Below, piece after piece: positions 1 through 8,756 of a stretch of DNA of 64,000 bases. Positions within the stretch are counted from its first letter, which is position 1; each line of letters begins with the position of its first letter. A program made the translations under genes and the position numbers. The notes under the pieces were generated by a model. It was given only the letters and a program-made list of their open reading frames with translations, made no database searches and was not told the origin of the DNA. Source of the stretch: OFTM382 sp964352615 (GTDB lineage: Bacteria > Planctomycetota > Phycisphaerae > Phycisphaerales > UBA1924); contig CAYGSG010000007.1 of the NCBI GenBank assembly GCA_964352615.1, positions 3,732 to 67,731 on the forward strand, in the 5' to 3' direction.

Positions 1-2
1 TC

Positions 3-1274
3 GAGGGCCGGGCCGACAGGGTGCACACCGTGCGTCAGATTTATCACCTGAAGTACATGAAGGGTCTCGGTCCGGATCAGACTGCCAGGGCACTGAATGA
101 TGCTGGGGTGGTGTCACCGCGAGGTGCGTTCTGGAGTTCGTCAACCATCCATAGCATCGCCAGAAACCCTGTGTACCTTGGCCGCGGGCGGGCGAACTGG
201 ATCAGCCAAGCGTTCTACTACCGGCAGCATCCGGATGGACCAAGGCCAACGGGCCGCGAGGTTGGCGTCCCCGAGAAGGTGTACCGACCGCGTGAAGACT
301 GGGTCTTTCGCGAGTACGACGGTCTACGTGACTTCCTGCCGGCTGATGTCCGCGAGAAGGCCGAGGCCGCGATCGATGACTATCTGGAGCGGGCCGCGTC
401 CGGACGCGTACCGCAGAAGAAGAAGCTCAAGGCAAACGGTCGGGGCACGTGGCCGCTGAGCGGGATCCTGATCGACGAGCGGATCGGTAAGCCGATGGCC
501 GGCACCGACTCCGGTCGAACGCGTCACCGCTACTACACATCGAACAGCCTCGACAACCTCGCGAAGTCGGAACTGAAGGTCAAGCGTGCGATGATCCCGG
601 CGGACCCTCTGGAGCGGTTCGTGCTTGAGCGAGTTGAGCAGGTTGTCTGCTCGCTGCCCACGCTCCGCGATGACATCGCGGCCGAGTTGATGCGGCAGCA
701 GGCCGAGCGTGAGAAGCAGAAGGGAAACCTGCCAGAGCTGAAGAAGCAGCTCGAACGAGTGAACAAGGCCATCGCAGTACAGGACCGGATGCTTTCTCGC
801 GTCGATGACACCGCACGCATCGAGGCGGAAATCGAACGGCTCAACGATGAGGCAACGGCACTTGTTCAGCAAATCACACTGCTTGGTGGCAGTGAAGAAC
901 TCGCCGACGAACAGATCGATGAGATGGTCGGCGTTGTCGTCGAACGGCTCGAAGCCCTGGGCACCGAAGCTCTCGACGGCGACCGCACCGCACTTCGATC
1001 GCTTTGCGAAGTCCTCATCGACGAAGCCATCGCGAATCCGGAGACGCGTGAGGTGCGGTTTAGGTTCGCTGTGCCCGGCTGGGCGTTCGAGGACGCAATT
1101 GGAAGGGCAGTACCCAAGCTCGAACCCAAGCTTGGGGGGCATCCTTCCAAATGGACAAGCGTGACGCTTGGAGAGGCAACCGCTTGTGTACCAAAGCGTT
1201 GCAACAGAAAATGCCGTCGAGGCTTCAAACGGCTTGGATGTGACTCTTGCCGTCGTGGGCATGAGGCCGCATGA
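3..1274 (+). CDS. Large serine recombinase, C-terminal part (5' end outside window)
   Basis: This is the DNA-binding half of a large serine recombinase, the class that integrates or excises phages and mobile islands. The reading frame is open to the left edge, so the N-terminal catalytic resolvase domain lies outside the window. Visible parts are the Recombinase domain (ALNDAGVVSPRGAFWSSSTI, then the ARNPVYLGR motif), a zinc-ribbon-like segment (WPLSGILIDERIGKPMAG then HRYY), a coiled coil around window residues 230-300, and a basic, Cys-containing tail. The zinc-ribbon segment lacks the usual CxxC pairs, which is odd but seen in some relatives. Whether the protein is active cannot be judged without the missing half. 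Its presence marks this end as mobile DNA. Confidence 0.85.
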   Translation, partial: EGRADRVHTVRQIYHLKYMKGLGPDQTARALNDAGVVSPRGAFWSSSTIHSIARNPVYLGRGRANWISQAFYYRQHPDGPRPTGREVGVPEKVYRPREDWVFREYDGLRDFLPADVREKAEAAIDDYLERAASGRVPQKKKLKANGRGTWPLSGILIDERIGKPMAGTDSGRTRHRYYTSNSLDNLAKSELKVKRAMIPADPLERFVLERVEQVVCSLPTLRDDIAAELMRQQAEREKQKGNLPELKKQLERVNKAIAVQDRMLSRVDDTARIEAEIERLNDEATALVQQITLLGGSEELADEQIDEMVGVVVERLEALGTEALDGDRTALRSLCEVLIDEAIANPETREVRFRFAVPGWAFEDAIGRAVPKLEPKLGGHPSKWTSVTLGEATACVPKRCNRKCRRGFKRLGCDSCRRGHEAA

Positions 1275-1409
1275 GGATCTTGGTCCATTGAGGCAGGATC
1301 CGTCTTGAAGCGTTGATGACATCGTTTTCGCCCCCCTTGGTCTAACGGCCAAGGGCGGCTTTGAAAAAAATCGCGACGACGGCTCCGCCGTCGAGCACAC
1401 GGAGGAGAC

Positions 1410-2267
1410 ATGCACGACGGCTCACTCAGCGATATCGAGAAGGCGTGGCTCATTGGCATCGACGCTCTGCTGATGCACGGTTCGCCGCAAGGACATGCGG
1501 TGACAGCGGGACGGATCGTCGATCTGTGGGGTGCGGGCGGGACCGAGTTCAAGAAGGAGCTTGCCCATCGGGCGGAAATTTGGAACAAGCGTCAGGTACA
1601 CATGACGATGGTGGTTTCTGACCACATGGGACCGTGTCATAGGTTGCTTCAGTTGTTGGATCTGCCCAGTGAAAGTCATTCCAAGAATCAACAGACCACT
1701 CCGAAGCCGAAACGGAAGGGTCCAAACAGATCCGTGGTTCGGCCGAGTTGCCGCAACACGCATCGACGGCAGATGACCGATGACGAAGTGGCGAGGTTTC
1801 TCAAGCTGATCGACGATCAAGGCATCGAGGCGGTCTTTGACCTTGGGAACTCGATCAACTCCAATGATGAGCTCTTTCGCCCCCCACTGATCGTGCTCGA
1901 CCGGGTGGGAGTGTTCCATGAGCAGATCGCCCCTCTCTACGAGTGTGGTGAGATCAAGAGATCATGGGATCCCAAACAGCGGGATCCGGCAATCGCTCTG
2001 GCGTTTGACTTGGCGTTACTCGTGATGCTGAGGGAGAAGAAGTGGACTTGGGTGATCTGCGATCGACACTTCGCGAGACTGCCGTGGGGCCACTCGTGCA
2101 AGATGACGCCCGAAGGTCGACCGGGGTGGAAGCTGATCACCGCGATGCTTGAGGATGCGGGGCTGATCGAGCAGCGTAGCGGGCAGACTTGGCGATTGAC
2201 GAAGGCTGGGAAGGCGGCGGCTGAGCAGGTGAGGGTAGAGTGGCGGCTGAATTCGACTGCTAATTGA
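1410..2267 (+). CDS. Hypothetical protein, 285 aa
   Basis: I do not recognise this protein. The start is supported by a strong ribosome binding site (GGAGGAG about 6 bases before ATG). The N-terminal 75 residues look globular, followed by a basic Ser/Pro/Lys-rich linker (about 85-120). A second globular part (about 120-285) ends in a segment resembling a winged helix (LITAMLEDAGLIEQRSGQTW, then LTKAGKAA), so DNA binding or a regulatory role is possible. It sits between a serine recombinase and a disrupted helicase, in DNA that looks accessory. An association with a former defence locus is only inference. Confidence 0.6.
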   Translation: MHDGSLSDIEKAWLIGIDALLMHGSPQGHAVTAGRIVDLWGAGGTEFKKELAHRAEIWNKRQVHMTMVVSDHMGPCHRLLQLLDLPSESHSKNQQTTPKPKRKGPNRSVVRPSCRNTHRRQMTDDEVARFLKLIDDQGIEAVFDLGNSINSNDELFRPPLIVLDRVGVFHEQIAPLYECGEIKRSWDPKQRDPAIALAFDLALLVMLREKKWTWVICDRHFARLPWGHSCKMTPEGRPGWKLITAMLEDAGLIEQRSGQTWRLTKAGKAAAEQVRVEWRLNSTAN

Positions 2268-2313
2268 GGTGAATGGGCATGTATAAAGTGTGTTGAGTTT
2301 TGCCTCACAGTTT

Positions 2314-3917
2314 TTACCACCCTGCACGCAGGATTTCATCCTTGGCGGTTCGCGCGAGTACCCGCTCGCAGGTTTCCCAATTCACAGGAAACACAGCATT
2401 GTATCGAACTTCAAATGGATGCTTCTGGGGCACAGCGTCGATCACCTTCTTGGCGTGCTCCTCTTCACCCATAGCAAGGTCGATCCACACGTCTTCCAGT
2501 ACATCTGGGACTTGGCCGAACAGCGTGAAAATGCCTTGCAGTCTCGATGACAGCAGTTGGTGAACCCTGTCTTCGACAGATCCGAGGTATCGCATGTTGT
2601 AGATAAGCACGACATCATTATTCTGGCCGATACGCTGGATACGCCCCTTGCGCTGTTCGAGCCTAGTAGGGTTCCACGGAAGGTCGAGATTGATGAGCGT
2701 CCCCAGGCGCTGAAGATTCAATCCTTCGGACGCTGCATCGGTGCCGAGCAGCAATCGCAACGCACCGCTACGCACATCGGCTTTGATCACCTCGCGATCA
2801 CATGACTGAAATCGTCCATTCCTGTAAACCCCTGATCGCCCAGAGCCAGCATAGATGGCGATCGGTTCATTAGGGAAGTCATTGATGAGTTGCTCTGCCA
2901 GCCACCGAACCGAGTCATAGTACTGGCTGAAGATAATGCAACCCCGATTCAGCCATGAGCGATTCCGGAGGCACTCAAGAACTACCGCATATTTAGGATC
3001 TCGCTCAGTGTTCGCTTCTAACGCCTTCACAAATTTCTCGAGCAGATGCCGCTCTGATTCAGTTAGTGACTTTGACTGTACCGCTCTTGGCTCATCCGAT
3101 GCATCATCAGCTTCTCGCTCCAATTGCACCTTGTCGAGATCTCGCCACGAGTTCAGCATCTGCTGGGCAGTTGCCTTACCTGCAGCTATCGTGCTGCCGA
3201 CGCGGCGGAGCAAAAGAGTCCTTAAAAAGCCTGCCCCTCTTACACGGGCACCAAGTTCGCGACAGAAAGCTTCGGCCGTCTCGTACGCTTCCTTGAGGTA
3301 CGGGGACAGCTTGATGGCATCATCGTCGTCTTCCCCGAACAGATCCACCCGGATCGGCTTAAGAAATGGCTCATTGGTTTCTGGGTCAATCGTGTCTTCG
3401 AGATACTTCCGACTTCTTCGAACTATGTGCCGAATAAATGGATTGTGGTCAGTGAAGAATCGCGGGAACAACTGCCTCACGCGACTCTGGTCAGGTGGTC
3501 GCAAGCGATCCCAATCACTGCCCGAAGCTGTCACCTTCGAATCATCGATTTGGAGTGATCGCCGTATGAGCTCGAAGTCGCGATGCTCCTGCCGTGGGGG
3601 GAGTGGCGTTCTCACCCATTCCCATCGCTCTAGATCATCGTCTGGAGGATCGATTTGCCTTGTTACGAGATTGAGTGCTTGTTCCGCCCGTTTCCATTTG
3701 CTCCACATCCCGCCAAGAACCGCGTCGCTACCTCTCGAAAGCACATCCAGTAGATCCCAAGCCTCAATGGGTCTCAGTTGAACAGGTGTCGCGGTTGCGA
3801 GAAGCATGCTCTTTGTCTGCTTCGATATCTCGTAGAGAAACTTAAGCAAGTTGTTGGGCTCGGGCTTCTCATCGTCCTTGCCATCGCCGAGGTTTTTGCG
3901 ACGCGCGTTGTGTGCTT
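2314..3917 (-). pseudogene. SNF2-type DNA helicase, 5' half removed at an IS junction
   Basis: What remains is the C-terminal part of a superfamily 2 (SNF2/HepA-like) helicase. From the IS edge one reads AHNARRKNLG, the tail of a DEAH motif II. Then come motif III (LLATATPVQL), the C-terminal helicase lobe with GCIIFSQYYDS, motif V (LLLGTDAASEGLNLQ) and motif VI (NPTRLEQRKGRIQRIGQ). The IS left end falls after the first base of the Glu codon of DEAH, leaving (g)AA-GCA-CAC. Sequence beyond the right IS end is not helicase, so the 5' half is gone. Helicases of this kind occur in phage-defence loci such as DISARM (DrmD-like). That assignment is tentative. The base composition looks visibly lower in GC than flanking core genes, as expected for acquired DNA. 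Confidence 0.85.
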
Positions 3918-3996
3918 TGACCTGCCCCCCAGAAACTAGTCCACCCGCTATGCGATAATGCGGCGGTAAGGACGCATCTGGGAAGGCAGGTTTTTC

Positions 3997-4275
3997 ATGG
4001 CGAGGATCAGGCATTCGGCTGAGCAGATCATCAACAAGCTCCGGGAGGCGGAGGTGCTGCTGGGCGCGGGGACGCAAGTCCCCGAGGTAGCCAGGCAGCT
4101 GGGGGTGACGGTGCAGACGTACTACCGATGGCGCAAGGAGTACGGCGGGCTCAAGACAGACCAGGCGAAGAAGCTCAAGGAGCTCGAGCGTGAGAATGCC
4201 CGGCTCAAGAAGCTGGTGGCGGATCTTGCTCTGGACAAGGCGATGCTGCAGGAGGTGGCCTCGGGAAACTTCTAA
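3997..4275 (+). CDS. IS3-family transposase OrfA
   Basis: 92-aa OrfA of the IS. It binds the IS ends through an N-terminal helix-turn-helix (about residues 5-50, AEQIINKLREAEVLLGAGTQ to YYRWRKEYGG). It then multimerises through a leucine zipper (about 55-85, KKLKELERENARLKKLVADL). It ends at a TAA just after a canonical slippery heptamer, so some ribosomes should shift into orfB and make the OrfAB transposase. Length is typical for the family and no damage is seen. Confidence 0.93.
   Translation: MARIRHSAEQIINKLREAEVLLGAGTQVPEVARQLGVTVQTYYRWRKEYGGLKTDQAKKLKELERENARLKKLVADLALDKAMLQEVASGNF
4263..4269 (+). other. Programmed -1 ribosomal frameshift site GGGAAAC
   Basis: In the orfA frame the heptamer reads G GGA AAC, a perfect X-XXY-YYZ slippery site. 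It is followed one codon later by the orfA stop. Slipping back one base joins orfA to the orfB frame, which reads GKLLSPHRKREAIGVLLDRF from here. That matches the usual junction region of IS3-family OrfAB fusions. Confidence 0.85.
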
Positions 4276-4304
4276 GCCCGCACCGGAAGCGTGAAGCGAT
4301 CGGT

Positions 4305-5216
4305 GTGTTGTTGGATCGCTTCGACGTCTCCGAGAGGCGGGCGTGCAAGATATTGAAGCAGCCGCGAGCGTCGCAGCGGTACTTGCCCATCGTGCGTGAT
4401 GATGAGCAGCCGTTGACGCGGCGGATCATCGAGCTGGCGTGCATGTACGGGCGATACGGGTACCGGCGTGTGACGGCGTTGCTCCATGACGACGGCTGGT
4501 GGGTGAATCACAAGCGTGTAGAGCGGATCTGGCGGCAGGAAGGCCTCAAGGTGCCCAAGAAGCAGCCCAAACGCGGGCGTCTGTGGCTCAACGACGGCAG
4601 CTGTGTCCGTCTTCGCGCCGAGTACAAGGACCACGTGTGGAGCTACGACTTCGTGCAGGCCAGGACGCACGACGGAAGGCCATACAGGATGCTGACGGTG
4701 ATCGATGAGCACACGCGAGAGTGCCTGGCGATTGACGTGGCAATGCAGCTGAAGAGCGATGATGTCTTGGAGCGGCTCGCGTGGCTGATGGCGACGCGGG
4801 GCGTGCCCGCACACATCCGATCGGACAATGGCGCGGAGTTTACGGCCAAGGCGGTCCGCTGCTGGCTGAAGCGTGTGGGTGTGAAGACGCTGTACATCGA
4901 GCCGGGGAGTCCGTGGGAGAACGGGTACATCGAGAGCTTCAACGGCAAGCTGCGCGACGAGTTGCTCAACGGTGAGATCTTTAACACGCTGCTGGAGGCA
5001 AAGGTGCTCATCGAGCGATGGCGTGAACACTACAACCGTGTGCGACCGCACTCGTCGCTTGGGTATTGTCCTCCGGCACCGCAGGCAATCACACCACCAG
5101 AGGCCTGCTCCGCTCCGCAGCCCTCTGGTAGCACAGGGAACGGCCCTTGGAGTAACATAGTCATTGGTACAACAATCGGGGGCAGGTCAGCCCTGCGCCT
5201 CCATTCTTTGATTTGA
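4305..5216 (+). CDS. IS3-family transposase OrfB (DDE integrase core)
   Basis: OrfB carries the HTH_21 segment (RIIELACMYGRYGYRRVTAL) and the rve integrase core. The catalytic triad is visible as D in VWSYDFV, D in RSDNGAEF, and E in GYIESFNGKLRDE, with the C-terminal HYNRVRPHSSLGY motif. The first in-frame start-like codon is at 4305. Homologous sequence in this frame begins at the frameshift site (about 4269), so the working product is the OrfAB fusion. The frame runs past the right inverted repeat, and the last eight residues and the stop come from flanking DNA, so the C-terminus depends on where the element sits. Confidence 0.93.
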   Translation: MLLDRFDVSERRACKILKQPRASQRYLPIVRDDEQPLTRRIIELACMYGRYGYRRVTALLHDDGWWVNHKRVERIWRQEGLKVPKKQPKRGRLWLNDGSCVRLRAEYKDHVWSYDFVQARTHDGRPYRMLTVIDEHTRECLAIDVAMQLKSDDVLERLAWLMATRGVPAHIRSDNGAEFTAKAVRCWLKRVGVKTLYIEPGSPWENGYIESFNGKLRDELLNGEIFNTLLEAKVLIERWREHYNRVRPHSSLGYCPPAPQAITPPEACSAPQPSGSTGNGPWSNIVIGTTIGGRSALRLHSLI

Positions 5217-5259
5217 ATCCGGGTGCATCGCATGTGCTCGCGGCTGCGAATACTGGCGC

Positions 5260-6741
5260 ATGGCAACACAACAGATCGAGCGGGCTGGGACGGTGGGCGA
5301 ACTTCGTGCGTTGGGGTGGCGGTCTCGGTCCGTCAAGGCCGAACTGCGTGAGAACATGACGCGGGGCCTTGCGGAGGGCAAAGAGCTCTTTCCGGGTATT
5401 ATTGGTTACGAAAGTACAGTGATCCCTGAGATCGTGAACGCCGTGCTGGCCGGGCATGACATGCTCTTTTTGGGCGAGAAAGGGCAGGCCAAGAGCCGGC
5501 TGATGCGCACGCTTGTGCGGTTTCTCGACGAGGGCTTGCCGTACCTCAACATCGCTGGATGCCCGGTGCACGAAGACCCCTATGCGCCGATCACCACGGC
5601 GGGGAAGCGAGCGAGCGAGGAGATGGGCGAAGATGCCCCGATCGCTTGGTGGCCGCGTGCGAAGCGATATGCCGAACGGCTGGCACCGGGGACGAAGTTC
5701 GCGGACATCATCGGCGAGATCGACCCCGCGAAGATACTAGGGATGAACGCCTCGGTAGAGGATGGCGATTCCGGCTCGCGTGGGGTGAGCATGGGGAGCG
5801 AAGAAGCGCTGCACTTCGGGCTGATACCGCGGATGCACCGCGGGCTCTTTGCAATGAACGAGTTGCCGGACTTGGATGACCTTGTGCAGGTGGGGCTTTT
5901 CAACATACTTGAGGAACGTGATGTGCAGATCCGGGGGTACCCGATCAGTTTTGACATCGATGTGCTGGTCATGTTCAGCGCGAATCCTCAGACGTACAAC
6001 CGGTCGGGCAAGGTGATCCCGCAGCTCAAGGACCGGATCGGCGCGACGATCCGGACGCATTACCCCGCGAGCCGCGACGCTGCGATCGAGATCACCGAGG
6101 CCGAAGCGCTCAAGGACGGGCTTGACCTCGGGGACGTTGCCAAGCCCGAGACTTACCCGGTTATCGTGCCGCGCTTCATGAAGGAAGTGGTAGAGGAGAT
6201 ATCGATACGCGGGCGCAAGAGCAAGTGGGTGGATCAGGACTCGGGCGTAAGCGCGCGGTTCAGCATCGCGAACTACAAGCAGATGGTGGCGAGTGCCCGG
6301 CAGCGGGCGATCCGGCTCGGTGAATCACCGTCGGTCGTGCGTGTATCGGACCTTGCGCACTTTCACGCGTCGGCGTTCGGCAAGCTGGAATTGGACATGA
6401 TGGGCACGCACCAGATGAGCGAGCGGCAGGTACTCGATGCGCTGCTGGCCGAAGCGATCGGCGTGGTCTTCGAGGAGTACGTAACGGACCACGGGCTCGG
6501 AAACATCGCAGAGATTTTTGGCAAGGGTGTGAAGATCGAAGTCGGTGACATGGTCCCAAGCCGCGCGTATGCCGAGGTGCTCAAGCGTGTGCCGGAAGTT
6601 TGGCAAAAAGCGTTCGAAGTAAATGCGGCGGAAGACGCGGCTGTGCGTGCGAGCTGCGTGGAGTTTGTTCTGGCGGGACTGTGGGCGACCGATCGCGTCA
6701 GCCGCGGCGAGAGATTCGGACGGTACGAATATCAAGTGTGA
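5260..6741 (+). CDS. MoxR/magnesium-chelatase-type AAA+ ATPase
   Basis: 493-aa AAA+ ATPase of the MoxR/ChlI type, a chaperone-like remodelling motor that works with VWA-domain partners. Walker A is GEKGQAKS (residues 72-79). Walker B is the GLFAMNELPDLDD segment (about 195-207). Sensor 1 is FSANP (239-243), followed by LKDRIGA (256-262). The long insertion with GTKFADIIGEIDP and LIPRMHRG before Walker B is the helix-2 type insert of magnesium chelatase I subunits. The C-terminal third is helical. It starts 70 bp after the IS end and 45 bp before a VWA gene, with which it must form a two-gene unit. The target is unknown: no pigment genes are nearby, so tetrapyrrole metal insertion is unlikely. 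Confidence 0.88.
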   Translation: MATQQIERAGTVGELRALGWRSRSVKAELRENMTRGLAEGKELFPGIIGYESTVIPEIVNAVLAGHDMLFLGEKGQAKSRLMRTLVRFLDEGLPYLNIAGCPVHEDPYAPITTAGKRASEEMGEDAPIAWWPRAKRYAERLAPGTKFADIIGEIDPAKILGMNASVEDGDSGSRGVSMGSEEALHFGLIPRMHRGLFAMNELPDLDDLVQVGLFNILEERDVQIRGYPISFDIDVLVMFSANPQTYNRSGKVIPQLKDRIGATIRTHYPASRDAAIEITEAEALKDGLDLGDVAKPETYPVIVPRFMKEVVEEISIRGRKSKWVDQDSGVSARFSIANYKQMVASARQRAIRLGESPSVVRVSDLAHFHASAFGKLELDMMGTHQMSERQVLDALLAEAIGVVFEEYVTDHGLGNIAEIFGKGVKIEVGDMVPSRAYAEVLKRVPEVWQKAFEVNAAEDAAVRASCVEFVLAGLWATDRVSRGERFGRYEYQV

Positions 6742-6786
6742 ATACGCGCGACCTGATCGATCGATGCGCTCCCGAGGGGCTTTGCC

Positions 6787-8601
6787 ATGACACCCAAGCG
6801 ACCACTGGGCGGCCTGATACATTCGTACCAAGGATATGACCCGCAGCGGTTTCCCTCTCCGACGTCCCCGCCGCCGGACATGGCCGGTGCCGCTATGGAG
6901 CACTTCATTCGCTTTGGTGACTATCGCACGCTCACGGATGAGGAGCTTCGCGATGCGGTGGAGATCGACCCGAGCCAGGTCGCCGGGCTCGGGCCGAGCT
7001 TGGACGCGCTGATCGCGATGCTCGAGGAACGGCGGCGGAAGATCCTTGCGACGTACGAGACAGCGACGGTCCGAGCCGAAGCGGAATCTGCGTTCCGCCG
7101 CGCGGTGTCGGAAGTCGTTGCCGGCCGCGATAGCGATGGAAGCGAGCCGCGCGGACGCAAGGGGCAGAGTGGTGCGCCGAGATCGAAGCTACGCGAACTC
7201 AGGGAAGCGGTGCGGGAGGAGGCGCGTTCGGAGCAGATGCGCGATCTTGAGAGGGTGTGGTACGCCGCAGACCGGTTGGACCAGGGGCTCGCGGGCGAGA
7301 TCATGGCGGTGATCGATCATCTCGGGGATCGGTACGAGATTGAGGGTCTCGCGGCTCGCTGGGCATTCACAGGCCACACCACGATGACGGTGCCGGCAGC
7401 GATCGCGACCAAAGAAGAACTCGAGACGATAGAGGCTCTTCTTGAGCAGCTGCGCGACGCAAAAAAGAACGCGAAGCTCGGTGTCGTTGATCTTGATGCT
7501 CTGAGCAAGTTCGTGGATGAGGCGGGAGTGGATGATTTGCGCGGGCTGCAACAGACGGTAGAGAACTACATGCGCGAGCAGGCCGAGCGTCAGGGACTTG
7601 AGCAAGATGGGGATGGCAACTGGCGTGCGAGCCCGAAGACATACAAGCTCTTTCAGGCGTCCTTGCTCGATGAGATCTTCAGTGCGCTCGATCCCGCACG
7701 GAGCGGGCAGCATCGCGGCCCCGTGGTCGGCGAGGGCGTTGTGGAGATCGCGCGGACGCGGCCGTACGAGTTCGGCGATTCTCCCGCGGAGATCGACGTG
7801 CCGCAAACTCTCATCAATGCCGCAGTGCGTGGAGAGATGGCGAGCGGGCGTGTGCGCATCGGAGCAGAAGACATCGACGTGCACCTCACGCGCAACACCC
7901 CGAAGTGCGCCACCGCGCTGATCGTCGATATGTCCGGATCGATGGGCAACGGCGGCCAGTACGTTTCGTGCAAGCGCATGGCGATCGCGCTCGATGGATT
8001 GATCCGGAGCGAGTATCCCGGTGATCACCTGAGCGTGTACGAGATGGCGACGTTCGCGAAATCGGTACCGCCGGGGGAACTGGCAAAGCTGATGCCCAAG
8101 CTGGTGACGACGCGGGATCCTGTGGTGCGGCTGCGGGTGGATATGTCGGACCCTGAGATTACCGAGTCGATGGTGCACCCCCACTTTACGAACATCCAGC
8201 ACGGGCTTGAACTTGCGCGACGCCAGCTCGCGGGCCAAGACACGCCTAACAAGCAGATCTTCCTAATCACGGACGGTTTGCCCACAGCGCACTTCGAAAA
8301 CGGCCCCGAGACCGGTATACCGAACAAGAACGCCGTGGACGGGCGACATCTCTACATGCTGTACCCGCCCGACCCGCTCACGGAGCGTGCGACCATGCGA
8401 GAAGCGGCGGCTTGTGCGCGCGAGGGGATCACAATCAATCTCTTTGTGATCCCGAGCTGGAGCCAGGATGAGGACGACATCGCGTTCGCGTATCGGCTCG
8501 CCGAGCAGACCGGCGGCCGCGTGATCTTCACCGCGGGCAAAGACCTCGACCGATTTGTGCTCTGGGACTACGTCAGCAATCGTCGGCGGGTGATCGGGTA
8601 A
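6787..8601 (+). CDS. VWA-domain protein (ChlD-like partner of the MoxR ATPase)
   Basis: 604-aa protein with a long helical, charged N-terminal region (1-340, including a coiled coil at about 70-160) and a C-terminal von Willebrand A domain. The metal-ion-dependent adhesion site is intact: DMSGS at 381-385, a downstream Thr, and a late Asp in IFLITDGLP. No signal peptide is seen, so it is probably cytoplasmic. A good ribosome binding site (GAGGGG) precedes the ATG. MoxR plus VWA pairs generally act together, with the VWA protein recruiting substrate to the AAA+ ring. The ring member here is the gene 45 bp upstream. Specific function is unknown. Confidence 0.88.
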   Translation: MTPKRPLGGLIHSYQGYDPQRFPSPTSPPPDMAGAAMEHFIRFGDYRTLTDEELRDAVEIDPSQVAGLGPSLDALIAMLEERRRKILATYETATVRAEAESAFRRAVSEVVAGRDSDGSEPRGRKGQSGAPRSKLRELREAVREEARSEQMRDLERVWYAADRLDQGLAGEIMAVIDHLGDRYEIEGLAARWAFTGHTTMTVPAAIATKEELETIEALLEQLRDAKKNAKLGVVDLDALSKFVDEAGVDDLRGLQQTVENYMREQAERQGLEQDGDGNWRASPKTYKLFQASLLDEIFSALDPARSGQHRGPVVGEGVVEIARTRPYEFGDSPAEIDVPQTLINAAVRGEMASGRVRIGAEDIDVHLTRNTPKCATALIVDMSGSMGNGGQYVSCKRMAIALDGLIRSEYPGDHLSVYEMATFAKSVPPGELAKLMPKLVTTRDPVVRLRVDMSDPEITESMVHPHFTNIQHGLELARRQLAGQDTPNKQIFLITDGLPTAHFENGPETGIPNKNAVDGRHLYMLYPPDPLTERATMREAAACAREGITINLFVIPSWSQDEDDIAFAYRLAEQTGGRVIFTAGKDLDRFVLWDYVSNRRRVIG

Positions 8602-8756
8602 TGGGCACGCGTTCTCTGGCTGCGCATGGCTGGATCGCCGCAAACGACGCGTATGTGTGAGTTGCCCCTAGAACTTCGTCCCCGCACTACTGGACAAGGC
8701 GGTGTCGGAGCACTTTGACTAGCAATGGAAGCGCCATGGTGATCGCTGGATATCGG

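Larger units (their letters stand above)
3918..5189 (+). mobile_element. IS3-family insertion sequence, IS407-like, 1272 bp
   Basis: A complete-looking IS bounded by perfect 12-bp terminal inverted repeats (TGACCTGCCCCC at 3918-3929 and its complement at 5178-5189), carrying orfA and orfB with a programmed -1 frameshift between them. Length and layout fit the IS3 family, and the end sequence fits the IS407 group. The four bases left of the element (GCTT) and right of it (GCCC) do not match, so no target-site duplication is visible. Together with the missing half of the helicase, this points to deletion or recombination adjacent to the IS after insertion. A diverged fragment of a related orfB is at about 18040-18335. 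Confidence 0.9.

Noticed and set aside
1334..1355. Hairpin CCCTTGG/CCAAGGG after the serine recombinase
   Set aside because: It has no T-run directly after the stem on either strand, so I do not call it a terminator.
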